Below are positions 55,483 to 64,000 of a stretch of 64,000 nt of DNA, piece after piece. The translations under genes were made by a program, and so were the position numbers. How positions within the stretch are numbered: position 1 is the stretch's first letter; each line of letters opens with the position of its first letter. A model generated the notes under the pieces. That model ran no database searches, was not told the origin of the DNA, and worked only from the letters and a program-made list of their open reading frames with translations. The stretch is taken from positions 62,001 through 126,000 of the forward strand of contig NZ_LMOG01000020.1 of NCBI RefSeq assembly GCF_001423495.1, in the 5' to 3' direction. This DNA comes from Xanthomonas sp. Leaf131 (GTDB lineage Bacteria; Pseudomonadota; Gammaproteobacteria; Xanthomonadales; Xanthomonadaceae).

Positions 55483-56150
55483 CGCACCGCATCCACCGCC
55501 GCACGCATCTGCGCGATCACCTCGGCGTAGTCGGGCGCATTGAAGATCGCCGAACCGGCCACGAAGGTGTCGGCACCGGCGGCGGCGATCGCGCCGATGT
55601 TGTCGGCCTTGACCCCGCCATCGATCTCCAGCCGGATCGGCTTGCCGAGCGCATCGATCTTGGTGCGGATCGCACGCAGCTTGTCCAACGCCGAGGGAAT
55701 GAAGGCCTGCCCGCCGAAGCCGGGGTTGACCGACATCACCAGCACCAGATCCAGCTCGGGCAGCACCCAGTCCAGAATGTCCACCGGCGTGGCCGGATTG
55801 AGCACCAGCCCGGCCTGGCAGCCGTGCGATTTGATCAGCTGGATCGTGCGGTGCACGTGCCGGCTGGCCTCGGGATGAAAGCTGATGGTGGTGGCGCCGG
55901 CATCGGCGAAATCCGGCACGATGCGATCCACCGGCTCGACCATCAGATGCACGTCGATCGGCGCGGTGATGCCGTGCTTGCGCAGCGCCTGGCACACCAT
56001 CGGGCCGATGGTGAGGTTGGGCACATAGTGGTTGTCCATCACATCGAAGTGCACCCAGTCGGCGCCGGCCTTCAGGACGTTGTTCACCTCTTCGCCAAGA
56101 CGGGCGAAATCGGCGGACAGGATGGACGGGGCGATCGCCGTCGGTTGCAT
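55479..56150 (-). CDS. rpe: Ribulose-phosphate 3-epimerase (Rpe)
   Basis: 223 residues from the ATG at 56150. TIM barrel with [67 protein letters not shown] and [14 protein letters not shown]; the metal His/Asp and catalytic aspartates are in place. Interconverts ribulose-5-P and xylulose-5-P in the pentose phosphate pathway. Coupled to the GNAT gene. Confidence 0.97.
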   Translation of the reverse strand: MQPTAIAPSILSADFARLGEEVNNVLKAGADWVHFDVMDNHYVPNLTIGPMVCQALRKHGITAPIDVHLMVEPVDRIVPDFADAGATTISFHPEASRHVHRTIQLIKSHGCQAGLVLNPATPVDILDWVLPELDLVLVMSVNPGFGGQAFIPSALDKLRAIRTKIDALGKPIRLEIDGGVKADNIGAIAAAGADTFVAGSAIFNAPDYAEVIAQMRAAVDAVR

Positions 56151-56295
56151 GGGCAGCTCGGTAAGGTAACGGAGCGCACATTCTCGCAACCGGGATCACA
56201 GGATGAAAGCGTCAGGATGAAAGCATTCTGCATCCGGGCGCCGCTATCTTGCGTACACACAGCACTGGCGCGCTGCGCCCGATTAAGGAGAACGC

Positions 56296-57135
56296 ATGAA
56301 AACCACCCCGCTCGCTTCAGCCGCCATCGTTCTGTTGGCCCTCGCCCCGTCCGCCTGGGCACAAACCGGCCCGGCCGACTGGTCCGGCTTCTCCATTGGC
56401 GCCAATGTCGGCGGCGCCGATGTCAGCGGCGTCTCCGGCGGCCGCTTCGGCTTCGACACCAATCTGGACGGCCGCGACGGCGACCAGGTCAGCACCGCCA
56501 CCGGCGCCGATGCGTTCTCGCCCGGGTTCTGCGGTGGCGCCGCAGCCGGCCGCACCCCGGCCAGTGGCTGCAGCAAGGACAAGGGCGGTGCCGAATACGG
56601 CGCGCGTCTCGGTTACGACTGGCAGGCCGGCAACTGGGTCTACGGCGTGGTGGCCGAGTACACCCGCAACGACCTGCGCGACAGCGTCAGCGCCTTCAGC
56701 ACCACCCCGGCGTTCTATACCTTCACCCGCCAGCTCAACCGCACCGCGGCGCTGCGTGGCCGTATCGGGTATGCCTTCGGCGAGCAAGGCGACTTCCTGG
56801 CCTATTTCACCGCCGGCGTGGCACGCGGCGAGTTCGACCACAGCTTCTCCAGCAGCAACACCGCCAACAGCTTCACCAGCAGCGGTGGCGACAGCGCCGA
56901 CGGCTATCAGGCCGGTGTCGGCCTGCAGCGCCGCTTGAGCGACAACGTCTCGGTGGGCGTGGAATACCTGTTCACCCGCCTGGAGGATGAAGACACCCGC
57001 GTGCGCGTTGGGCCGGGCACCGCACCGGCGACCAACCCGTTCCTGCGCGTCAATCCGGCCGGTACCGATCTGCGCCGCACCGACACCGATTTCTCGGCCA
57101 ATGCAGTGCGGCTGACGGCGACGTATCGCTTCTGA
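56296..57135 (+). CDS. Outer-membrane beta-barrel protein
   Basis: 279 residues. Signal peptide TPLASAAIVLLALAPSAWAQ, then an eight-strand-type barrel with alternating hydrophobic strands (ALRGRIGYAFGEQGDFLAYFTAGVA) and a terminal aromatic strand VRLTATYRF, the classic C-terminal insertion signal. Of the Omp25/porin-like group; function unknown. Confidence 0.87.
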   Translation: MKTTPLASAAIVLLALAPSAWAQTGPADWSGFSIGANVGGADVSGVSGGRFGFDTNLDGRDGDQVSTATGADAFSPGFCGGAAAGRTPASGCSKDKGGAEYGARLGYDWQAGNWVYGVVAEYTRNDLRDSVSAFSTTPAFYTFTRQLNRTAALRGRIGYAFGEQGDFLAYFTAGVARGEFDHSFSSSNTANSFTSSGGDSADGYQAGVGLQRRLSDNVSVGVEYLFTRLEDEDTRVRVGPGTAPATNPFLRVNPAGTDLRRTDTDFSANAVRLTATYRF

Positions 57136-57158
57136 GTCCTGGTATGTGAGTAACCACG

Positions 57159-57191
57159 ACGCCTGGCCTTGAAACGGTCAGGCGTTTTTTT
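57159..57191 (+). terminator. Rho-independent terminator after the barrel protein
   Basis: ACGCCTGGCC / GGTCAGGCGT with a short loop and seven T's, 24 bases after the stop. Confidence 0.88.
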
Positions 57192-57275
57192 ATTGCGTGG
57201 GTTTCGGCCTCGATCCCGGAGCGGGTCGCTGCACGGCCGGGCGCTGCGACCAGAGACCAGGCGCCAGGCCTTCAA

Positions 57276-57605
57276 TCAGCGCTTGCGCAGCCGCTGGATG
57301 CGATCGTAGGCGGCATTGATCTGGCTGGCCTTTTTTTCGGCCTGGCTGCGTGCCTCCGGGTCGGCATTGGCCACCTTGTCGGGGTGGTAGCGCGACATCA
57401 GCCGGCGATAGGCCAGGTCGATCTCGGCAGTGGTGGCGTCCGGCTCCAGCCCGAGCGCTTCATACGGATTTTCTGCGCGGCGCTTGAACCAACCGGCGTC
57501 CACCGCGTGGCCGATCGCCAGACCGATCATCAGCCCCACCACCGGTGCCCCGCGAAACAGCAAGGCGCCGGCCAGTGCACCGAGCAGTTTTCCGTACCAG
57601 GACAT
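57276..57605 (-). CDS. Membrane-anchored J-domain protein
   Basis: 109 residues from the ATG at 57605. An N-terminal glycine-rich helix (LLGALAGALLFRGAPVVGLMIGLAIGHAVD) like that of DjlA precedes a C-terminal J-domain: NPYEALGLEPDATTAEIDLAYRRLMSRYHPDKV with the HPD signature. It would recruit and stimulate DnaK at the inner membrane. No middle domain is present, so it is much shorter than DjlA. Confidence 0.88.
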   Translation of the reverse strand: MSWYGKLLGALAGALLFRGAPVVGLMIGLAIGHAVDAGWFKRRAENPYEALGLEPDATTAEIDLAYRRLMSRYHPDKVANADPEARSQAEKKASQINAAYDRIQRLRKR

Positions 57606-57812
57606 GGGCGATCGGGGGTGGACAGGCGGGTTGGCGATCTTACCCGAACGCCCGCCCGGCTTGGCTGACACGGCCTGCACGCCGGCCGCGCGGTGGCTTC
57701 CAATAAATCCAGCGGCGCGTGCCGAAGCGCCGTACACTACGCGGCCCGCTGCCCACCCGCGGGCCCGCCGGGTCCCGGGGACAGCGTCATTGCGACGTCC
57801 TTAGGAGTGCCT

Positions 57813-58739
57813 GTGTCGACCACGCTGTTGCAATCCGATCTGCCCGGCCTGCCGTTGCGTCACCGTGGCAAGGTCCGCGATGTCTTCGACATTCCCCGCG
57901 ACCGCCTGCCCGCCGACGCACCCCCGGGCGACTATCTGCTGATGGTGGCCACCGACCGCCTGTCCGCGTTCGACGTGGTGCTGCCCGACCCGATCCCCGG
58001 CAAGGGCGAGATGCTGTGCCAGGTCTCCAACTTCTGGTTCCACAAGACCGACCACCTGATGCCCAACCACCTGGTCGACATCCGCGTGGAGCAGGTGCTG
58101 TCCGACGGTGTGGACCCGGCGCTGTACGCCAAGCGCGCAGTGGTCACCCGCAAGCTCAAGCCGGTGCCGGTGGAAGCGATCGCACGCGGCTATCTGATCG
58201 GCAGCGGCTGGAAGGATTACCAGCGCACCGGCAAGATCAGCGGCATCGAACTGCCCGACGGCCTGCGCCAGGCCGAGAAACTGCCCGAACCGATCTTTAC
58301 CCCATCGACCAAGGCCGCCGTGGGCGACCATGACGAAAACATCGACTTCGATGCAATGGTCAAGACGGTGGGCGCAGAGCTTGCCGAGCGCGTGCGCGAT
58401 GCCACCTTGCGTATCTACCGCTTCGCTGCCGATTTCGCCGCCGAACGCGGCATTCTGCTGGCCGACACCAAGTTCGAATTCGGCACCGACGCCGATGGCC
58501 GCCTGTACATCATGGACGAGATGCTGACCCCGGACTCGTCGCGCTACTGGCCGGCCGACCAGTACGAACTCGGCACCAGCCCGCCCAGCTACGACAAGCA
58601 GTTCGTGCGCGATTATCTGGAAACCCTGGACTGGGGCAAGACCGCACCCGGCCCCAGCCTGCCGGCAGAAGTGATCGAACGCACGCGCGCGAAATATGCC
58701 GAGGCATTGCAGCGGTTGGCCGGTATTTCGGTTGATTGA
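57813..58739 (+). CDS. purC: Phosphoribosylaminoimidazole-succinocarboxamide synthase (PurC)
   Basis: 308 residues from a GTG at 57813 with TTAGGAG upstream. The longer SAICAR synthetase form common in proteobacteria and eukaryotes: [59 protein letters not shown] and [17 protein letters not shown]. Ligates aspartate to CAIR in purine synthesis. Confidence 0.97.
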   Translation: MSTTLLQSDLPGLPLRHRGKVRDVFDIPRDRLPADAPPGDYLLMVATDRLSAFDVVLPDPIPGKGEMLCQVSNFWFHKTDHLMPNHLVDIRVEQVLSDGVDPALYAKRAVVTRKLKPVPVEAIARGYLIGSGWKDYQRTGKISGIELPDGLRQAEKLPEPIFTPSTKAAVGDHDENIDFDAMVKTVGAELAERVRDATLRIYRFAADFAAERGILLADTKFEFGTDADGRLYIMDEMLTPDSSRYWPADQYELGTSPPSYDKQFVRDYLETLDWGKTAPGPSLPAEVIERTRAKYAEALQRLAGISVD

Positions 58740-58744
58740 TGTTT

Positions 58745-58767
58745 GAAGCCCCGCTTGCGGGGCTTTC
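58745..58767 (+). terminator. Terminator after purC
   Basis: GAAGCCCCGC-TTGC-GGGGCTTTC hairpin with a short T-run, five bases after the purC stop. Confidence 0.85.
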
Positions 58768-58952
58768 ATCGCACTAACGCCGCCATGACTGAAGCGCCGA
58801 CATACTCGGCGCCGCTGGACCGAACTCGACGGGCCACTCCGCCAACCCGGCAGCTTTGCTTGGCATTTTGAGTCGTCAGTGATGCATCGGCGTATAAACC
58901 ATTTTTAAGAGGCTCGCCGCAACGGCGCGTCATACCGTCCAACGAGGTCGCA

Positions 58953-59624
58953 ATGGCTCCGTCAAGCTTTCCTTTTTATAATTCTCCTCTGCTCCGCAGC
59001 GTGATGCTGCCGGGACTGCTGCTTGCATTGAGCGCATGCACCGCCGGCGAGTCGGCGGCTCCCGCTGCGCCACCAGCCACATCGACAGCACCGACGGCAG
59101 CGCCAGCTCCTGCACAGACCTCCGTCAATGACCAACTCGCAGCATTGATCCAGGCAAGCGGTGTGAAATGCACCGACGCAAAGACCGCAAAAGGATGCAC
59201 GGCTGGCAATGTGGATGCTGGCGATTTTTACGACGTGGAGCTTTCGCCTGCCTGTGGCGATGACGGATTTTTTGCTGGCGTAGCGCAGGCACAGGGTGTG
59301 GATGCACTCACTACCGTACCGACCACTGGCAGCAATGCGGTCGCCAACGCCAACCTGTCGCAAGGCCAACTCGTCTGCATACAAGGCATCGGCCGCACAG
59401 GCCAGAATCCTCTTTACTATTATGTCGTCGCAGTCCCCGCAAGCAGTGTTGCAAAATGCAAGAACAACGCGTTGTGCGAGCAGTATGGCGACAGGCCGAT
59501 CAAACGCTCCAAGCCCGCTGCCGGTGAGGCCTGCCATGCAGCCGCACCAGGCCAGTATGTCGGCGACTGCGCAAAGGGGTGGGTGAGTGCCGATGCACTC
59601 GATGTGTTTTCAAACGGATTGTAA
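58953..59624 (+). CDS. Lipoprotein, likely immunity protein of the adjacent T4SS effector
   Basis: 223 residues with a lipoprotein signal (LPGLLLALSACTAG; lipobox LSAC) and a Pro/Ala linker. The mature domain has eight or so cysteines in pairs (VKCTDAKTAKGCT, LSPACGDDG, KCKNNALCEQYG, CHAAAPGQYVGDC) and would be disulfide-bonded in the periplasm. No named family. Stands 52 bases before the XVIPCD effector gene in the same direction; in Xanthomonadales each peptidoglycan-attacking effector is paired with such a periplasmic lipoprotein immunity protein (X-Tfi). Assignment is by position and localisation. Confidence 0.7.
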   Translation: MAPSSFPFYNSPLLRSVMLPGLLLALSACTAGESAAPAAPPATSTAPTAAPAPAQTSVNDQLAALIQASGVKCTDAKTAKGCTAGNVDAGDFYDVELSPACGDDGFFAGVAQAQGVDALTTVPTTGSNAVANANLSQGQLVCIQGIGRTGQNPLYYYVVAVPASSVAKCKNNALCEQYGDRPIKRSKPAAGEACHAAAPGQYVGDCAKGWVSADALDVFSNGL

Positions 59625-59676
59625 GTCTCAGTAGACCCGATCAGGTTCTACCAACCACTTAGCAAAGGAACAGCTC

Positions 59677-61554
59677 ATGTCGGATCCAAAAATCACACGT
59701 GTGGTCAGCAGTGTCGGCACGACACGTACACTGGAAATGGACGACGGCAGTGTCGTCACGCGCTCCGGCGGCACCGTGTCGTGGCGCAACAACAATCCCG
59801 GCAATCTCAAGTTCGAATTTTCTGGCAGTGCCGATAAGACAGTGCACAACCCACGCACCCGCGAGCAAGCGCTCGATGCGGCGCAAGATCGTTATAAAGG
59901 CATCGTTGGCCTGGACCAGTGGGGCAATGCCGTCTTCGAGAACTATGAAGCCGGACGCGCAGCCAAGATCCAGTTACTGGAGCGTCGCTTTGGCGAGAAG
60001 ACCGTCGAGCAAATGCTACCGAGCTACTCGACCGCTGACTATAGCGGCCGAACCCATCACAAGGAGCAGGCAGCGGCGATCTTTGCTGAGGGCGACCGGC
60101 AAGGCGTGGATCTACGCGAGAAAACCGTTGGACAGATGAGTGAGCGGGAACGCGAGGTGCTTGCAGATGGCATCCGTCGTTTCGAGGGCTGGCGTGCAGG
60201 CGAAGTAGCGACCACCCAGCAACCTACTCATGTGCAGTCCGCAGGGCCCGTGCAGACGCAGACGCCGTCATCGAATGCGCCGACCGGGACGGCACCAGCG
60301 ACTCCTCATGCTGCAGCTGCAGCGAGTGGCGCTGCTGTCTACAACGAGGCCTACCAACATTTTCTTGGCGAAGGCCGGAGCTACGAGTACGGTCGCCCTG
60401 ACCATCCGCGCCCAGGCCGCGACAGCAGCCGACTGGAACGTGATATGGATGGCGACGGACGGCTCGGAGTCGATTGCTCTGCCTTCGTTTGGCGAGGACT
60501 CAAGAACGCCGGGTACGATGTGCCTGGCGAAAATGCTGCGGGCTTCACTACTGCCAAATTGTTCAGCGGCGCGAATACCACGTCGTATGCGCGCGAGCAT
60601 TTCGATGTCACCTCTGCTGCAGAAGCGCGCAAGCCGAATGGATCGCTGCACCAAGGCGACATCCTGATGTTCTCATCGCCGCAGGGACAGCATGTCGGGA
60701 TATTCAAGGGCTACGATGCCAAGGGGAATATCCAGTTCATCGGCTCACAAGGCAGTACTGGACCAGCCGAGGTCACGATTACTCCAGGCGGATATTGGGA
60801 TGGCCGCGGCACGAATATCGTCGGCGCATTGACTCCAAAGCCAGAGTTTCAGGTACGTGCCCCTCTGCATGACACAGCCGAACCGAGCGTGGCACGCACA
60901 CAAGCACCCGCGAGCGGTTCGCCGCTTCACCCAGCGTCCAATGAAGCCGCATCCCATCATGTGCTGAAGCATGGCGCGCGTGGCGGCGAGGTGCAGTCGA
61001 TCCAGCAGGACCTCAACCGGCTTGGCGTGCGCGATGCGCAGGGCAACCGGCTTGCCGAAGATGGTCGTTTTGGCGACAACACGCGTGAGGCGGTAGTGGC
61101 GTTCCAGAAGCAGCATGGGCTGCAGCCCGATGGCGTGGTGGGCCGCCAGACGCAGGCCGCCTTGTCTGCATTGCCGGCGCAGACGCAGCCGCATGCAGGC
61201 CAGACGCAGCAGGCCGCGCCGAAGGGTCCATCGTTGAACGATGCCTCGCATCCGGACCATGCGCTGCATACGGCGATTCGCGGCAGGCTGCCAAGCATGA
61301 TCTCCAACGAGACGGCGGCCCATGTCACCTTGCAGGCCAAGCAGAATGGCATCGATTCTGCCGACAAACTGCAAGACGTGACGGTGCAGAACGGTAAGGC
61401 GTTCGTGATGGGGACGACGCCGGGCTTCCGTGCGGCGGTGGATCTGAATCAGCCCGCTCCCACGCTCGAGCAGACCAGTGCGCAGTTGCTGGCCGGCCAG
61501 ACGCAGCAGCAGGCGCAGGACGAGCAGCACAAGGTCGCGATCGGCGGCCGCTGA
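59677..61554 (+). CDS. X-Tfe effector: NlpC/P60 peptidoglycan hydrolase with PG-binding domain and XVIPCD
   Basis: 625 residues, no signal peptide. Residues ~35-180 hold an RNNNPGNLKF-type module seen in phage structural and muralytic proteins. Residues ~225-390 are an NlpC/P60 or CHAP-like cysteine peptidase: Cys267 in GVDCSAFVW and His339 in GQHVGIFKG. Residues ~428-500 are a PG_binding_1 domain (GGEVQSIQQDLNRLGV...FGDNTREAVVAFQKQHGLQPDG). Residues ~519-625 match the XVIPCD: SLNDASHPDHALH, TLQAKQNGIDSADKL and a Gln-rich tail. That domain docks effectors to VirD4 of the antibacterial T4SS. The target is inferred to be rival cell wall. Confidence 0.87.
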   Translation: MSDPKITRVVSSVGTTRTLEMDDGSVVTRSGGTVSWRNNNPGNLKFEFSGSADKTVHNPRTREQALDAAQDRYKGIVGLDQWGNAVFENYEAGRAAKIQLLERRFGEKTVEQMLPSYSTADYSGRTHHKEQAAAIFAEGDRQGVDLREKTVGQMSEREREVLADGIRRFEGWRAGEVATTQQPTHVQSAGPVQTQTPSSNAPTGTAPATPHAAAAASGAAVYNEAYQHFLGEGRSYEYGRPDHPRPGRDSSRLERDMDGDGRLGVDCSAFVWRGLKNAGYDVPGENAAGFTTAKLFSGANTTSYAREHFDVTSAAEARKPNGSLHQGDILMFSSPQGQHVGIFKGYDAKGNIQFIGSQGSTGPAEVTITPGGYWDGRGTNIVGALTPKPEFQVRAPLHDTAEPSVARTQAPASGSPLHPASNEAASHHVLKHGARGGEVQSIQQDLNRLGVRDAQGNRLAEDGRFGDNTREAVVAFQKQHGLQPDGVVGRQTQAALSALPAQTQPHAGQTQQAAPKGPSLNDASHPDHALHTAIRGRLPSMISNETAAHVTLQAKQNGIDSADKLQDVTVQNGKAFVMGTTPGFRAAVDLNQPAPTLEQTSAQLLAGQTQQQAQDEQHKVAIGGR

Positions 61555-61572
61555 CGTTTGGCACTGCATCGA

Positions 61573-61606
61573 GAAAAGCCGGCCAGTTTTTTGGCCGGCT
61601 TTTTTT
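61573..61606 (+). terminator. Rho-independent terminator after the effector
   Basis: AAAAGCCGGCCA / TGGCCGGCTTTT with a T-rich loop and seven T's, about 20 bases after the stop. Confidence 0.92.
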
Positions 61607-61972
61607 GTGCGCGCGTGTTGATCGAGATGGCCGCTTCGCTATCGAATACGGAGCTGCAATCGCATAGCACTGCACGCCCCCTTGGCGTATCGCAGGTCGT
61701 TGGATGGCGGCATGTTCTTGTTGAGGCAGCGAAGAGATGACGCGCCTGCAGCGCAATGCGCGCCGATCGTGCGGCGCTTTGTGCATCTCTCTGCGATGCG
61801 CTCCACAGCGCAAAGTGGCGCGGCGCACAGAACGCAACACAACTGTAATTTTTACTACTGCGCTCTTACAGACTGTGCAAGGTTGGCTGCCGGCACCCTG
61901 CTGCCGTTCGCGATCGGCTGACGCGCGTCGCCGCCGATCTTTGCATTGCACGTTTCCTGGGCGAGAGTCGTC
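61607..61972. other. Intergenic stretch of 366 bases before the protease
   Basis: No gene was recognised. The AT-rich stretch near 61845-61875 (CTGTAATTTTTACTACTGC) is the likeliest promoter region for the protease; no plant-inducible-promoter box or clear Clp site was found by eye. Confidence 0.4.
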
Positions 61973-63568
61973 ATGCAATTTCATGTATTGGGCGCAGCGA
62001 TCTGCTGCGCGCTGTCGTTGTCTGCTGTGGCCAGTGCTGCGGATCTTTCCGCCGACGCCGCAGTCGTGCGCGCACAATCGTTGTTGGGCAATAACGCTGC
62101 AGCGTTGGCCAATCGTGCAACGGCCGATGCGTTTATCGCGCGCGATAGCATTGTCGATGCCGATGGCACCGAGCATGTGCGCTTCGATCGCACCTATCAG
62201 GGCTTGCCGGTGATCGGCGGCGATGTGGTGGTGCATTCGCGGCGCGGGGTGATGCGTCAGCTGAGCCAGACCATGGACACCAACGTGCGGCCGGCCATCG
62301 TGCCGGGCATCGATGCCGACACGGCAGTACGTGCGGCCGGTGCGAAGTTCGATGTGGCACCCGATGCCGCGCCGCGCGCAAGTCTGGCGTTGTATGCGCG
62401 CCAGGGTGCGCCGCGACTGGTGTACGAAGTGATCTACAGCGGCATCAAGCCCGATCAGACCCCGACCGAGATGCATTACATCGTCGATGCGGTCAATCAA
62501 CGCATTCTCGAATCCTGGGATACGGTGCATACCGTGTGCAGTGGCGGCACCAGCGCGGCCGGCACCGGGCGTTCGCTATATGCAGGCAACGTTGGAGTAT
62601 CGACAACGCGTTGCAGCAGCGGTTACGAATTGACTGATCTGAGCCGCGGCAGCGGCGCCACTTACAACATGCGCAACGGCACCTCCGGCAACGGCACGCT
62701 GGTCACCGACGCCGACAACGCCTGGGGCAGCGGCGCCAACAGCGATACGGTGACGGCAGCGGTAGATGCGCATTACGGCGTGGCCTTGACCTGGGACTAC
62801 TACCGCACCACGCATGCGCGCAGCGGCATTGCCAACGATGGCGCCGGTGCACGCAGCCGTGTGCATTACGGTAGCCGCTACAACAACGCGTTCTGGCAGG
62901 ACAGCTGCTTCTGCATGACCTTCGGCGATGGCGACGGCAGCACCTTCACGCCGCTGGTGTCGGTGGATGTGGCCGGCCACGAGATGACCCATGGCGTGAC
63001 CAGCCGCACCGCACGTCTGGTGTATTCGGGCGAGTCCGGCGGTTTGAACGAAGCCACGTCCGACATCATGGGCGCGATGGTGGAGTACTCCGCCAACAAC
63101 AGCGCGCAGCCGGGCAATTACCTGATCGGCGAAAAGATCGTCCCCGGCAACAGCAGCGGCACGCTGGCGTTGCGCTACATGTTCAAGCCGAGCCTGGATG
63201 GCGATTCGCCGGATTGCTATAGCAGCAGCCTGGGCTCGCTCAACGTGCACTACAGCTCGGGGGTGGCCAACCATTTCTACTATCTGCTGGCCGAAGGCGC
63301 GGTGGTGCCGAGCGGCTTCGGATCCGGCACCAGCTGGAACGTGACGCCGGCCGGGTTGGTGTGCAACGGCAATACCGCGTTGACGTCGATCGGCCGGGCC
63401 GCAGCCAGCCGTATCTGGTACCGCGCGTTGACGGTCTACATGACCTCTTCGACCAATTACGCCGCCGCACGCAGGGCCACATTGAGCGCGGCCACCGACC
63501 TATATGGCAGCACCTCCACGCAGTACCGCGCGGTGGCCGCAGCGTGGAGCGCGGTGTCGGTCAACTGA
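61973..63568 (+). CDS. Secreted thermolysin-type (M4) metalloprotease
   Basis: 531 residues from the ATG at 61973, giving a proper signal peptide (FHVLGAAICCALSLSAVASA). A propeptide (FTP/PepSY type, to ~residue 190) precedes the M4 domain. HEMTH at residues 336-340 and Glu360 in GLNEATSD are the zinc ligands with thermolysin spacing, and HYSSGVANHFYYLL holds the second-domain catalytic His. Exported by Sec and then the type II system, it degrades host or environmental protein. In X. citri, from memory, an M4 protease adjoins a T4SS effector in the same way. Confidence 0.93.
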   Translation: MQFHVLGAAICCALSLSAVASAADLSADAAVVRAQSLLGNNAAALANRATADAFIARDSIVDADGTEHVRFDRTYQGLPVIGGDVVVHSRRGVMRQLSQTMDTNVRPAIVPGIDADTAVRAAGAKFDVAPDAAPRASLALYARQGAPRLVYEVIYSGIKPDQTPTEMHYIVDAVNQRILESWDTVHTVCSGGTSAAGTGRSLYAGNVGVSTTRCSSGYELTDLSRGSGATYNMRNGTSGNGTLVTDADNAWGSGANSDTVTAAVDAHYGVALTWDYYRTTHARSGIANDGAGARSRVHYGSRYNNAFWQDSCFCMTFGDGDGSTFTPLVSVDVAGHEMTHGVTSRTARLVYSGESGGLNEATSDIMGAMVEYSANNSAQPGNYLIGEKIVPGNSSGTLALRYMFKPSLDGDSPDCYSSSLGSLNVHYSSGVANHFYYLLAEGAVVPSGFGSGTSWNVTPAGLVCNGNTALTSIGRAAASRIWYRALTVYMTSSTNYAAARRATLSAATDLYGSTSTQYRAVAAAWSAVSVN

Positions 63569-63667
63569 TGCGTGCCGGCCCTTGCCACGCGACCGGCGCG
63601 TGGCAAGGTGCCCGGCTGCCACAGCGCCATCCGCGCGCGTATGCTTGGGTCATTCCTGGGAGGGAAC

Positions 63668-64000
63668 ATGACCGAACGCACCACGACCGCGCGACCGATC
63701 GACCGCTATTTCGCCAGCTATTCCGACGATCACCAAAACGCCACCAACCAGCAGATCCACGTGCTGGCGGTACCGGCGATCCTGTGGTCGGTGGTGGCCT
63801 TGCTGTGGTGCATCCCGGTGGGCGGCACCTGGTTCAGTAGCGGGGTATGGGCGGCGCTGTCGATGTTTGCGGTGTGGTCGTACTACAACCGGCTGTCGCG
63901 CCCGCTGGGGCTGGGCATGCTGGGGATCTTCTTCTTCTTCGGCTGTCTGTGCCGCTTGATCGAGAGCAAGCTTGGCCTGGGCGGCGTGTTCAATTTGGGC
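63668..64000 (+). CDS. Mpo1/DUF962 family membrane protein (cut by window end)
   Basis: 111 residues visible from an ATG with GGGAGG upstream. IDRYFASYSDDHQNATNQQIHVLAVPAILWSVVALL is the N-terminal signature of the DUF962/YGL010w (Mpo1) family, which holds HxxxN-type iron ligands; helices follow. Yeast Mpo1 oxidises 2-hydroxy fatty acids; the bacterial role is not known. Confidence 0.87.
   Translation, partial: MTERTTTARPIDRYFASYSDDHQNATNQQIHVLAVPAILWSVVALLWCIPVGGTWFSSGVWAALSMFAVWSYYNRLSRPLGLGMLGIFFFFGCLCRLIESKLGLGGVFNLG

Overview
This is a chromosomal window of a Xanthomonas species, most like the X. citri / axonopodis group. The grounds are high GC, a Clp-type CRP regulator next to speD, the rplM-rpsI, trp, purC and accBC neighbourhoods, an XVIPCD-tailed type IV secretion effector, and the intergenic repeat families typical of this genus. 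Most of it is core genome. No insertion sequence, integrase, prophage or CRISPR array was seen. The genus call is recognition from gene content, not a database result.

Layout: (1) 1-9.8 kb: end of dsbD, a secreted nuclease, a decayed prolyl oligopeptidase, aroQ, then accB-accC with a four-helix-bundle gene inserted between them inside an inverted repeat, two envelope proteins, prmA, and a divergent XRE regulator / membrane protein pair. (2) 10-11.6 kb: a DUF3426 protein and fis. (3) 11.7-19.6 kb: a tightly overlapping eight-gene minus-strand operon built around homologues of E. coli YnbA, YnbC, YnbD and YnbB, with a second CDP-alcohol phosphotransferase, an acyltransferase, a small membrane protein and a Gly/Cys-tailed membrane protein added. 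It looks like a parallel phospholipid head-group pathway and is the most interesting metabolic unit here. (4) 19.7-25.9 kb: purH, a lipoprotein, purD and a YccS-type membrane protein. (5) 26-34.5 kb: an MFS exporter, an LplT-acyltransferase fusion, a CD225/DUF2752 pair, ampE, nudC, erpA, a bactofilin and a DUF6776 protein. (6) 34.4-39.3 kb: a DUF4126 protein, then a REC protein with degenerate GGDEF/EAL domains followed directly by a hybrid histidine kinase.

(7) 39.6-45.5 kb: bfr, bfd with a Fur-like box, rppH, tRNA-Met and tRNA-Gln with promoter and terminator, rpsI, rplM, coq7, a Gdx-type SMR exporter, speD and clp. (8) 45.8-53.4 kb: a trp operon (trpE, trpG, trpD, trpC) with threonine aldolase-like, SIMPL, flavin reductase and HAD genes interspersed. 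It is preceded by a candidate Trp-rich leader peptide (WWRWW) whose reading frame overlaps the trpE start. (9) 53.8-58.8 kb: a YegS-type lipid kinase, a GNAT acetyltransferase, rpe, an outer-membrane beta-barrel protein, a membrane J-domain protein and purC. (10) 58.9-64 kb: a lipoprotein plus a multidomain peptidoglycan hydrolase ending in an XVIPCD, read as an immunity/effector pair of the Xanthomonadales bacteria-killing T4SS. A thermolysin-type secreted protease and the start of an Mpo1/DUF962 protein follow.

Two repeat families recur. One is a GGGAATCGGGA-type repeat at about 4.06, 4.47, 9.82, 11.6 and 53.8 kb. The other is a CCCCTCTCCC...GGTTGGGGTGAGGG hairpin repeat at 39.4 kb (short form) and 53.7 kb (long form). 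Many genes start with GTG or TTG, and several starts were set from 1-4 base stop/start overlaps or a Shine-Dalgarno sequence.
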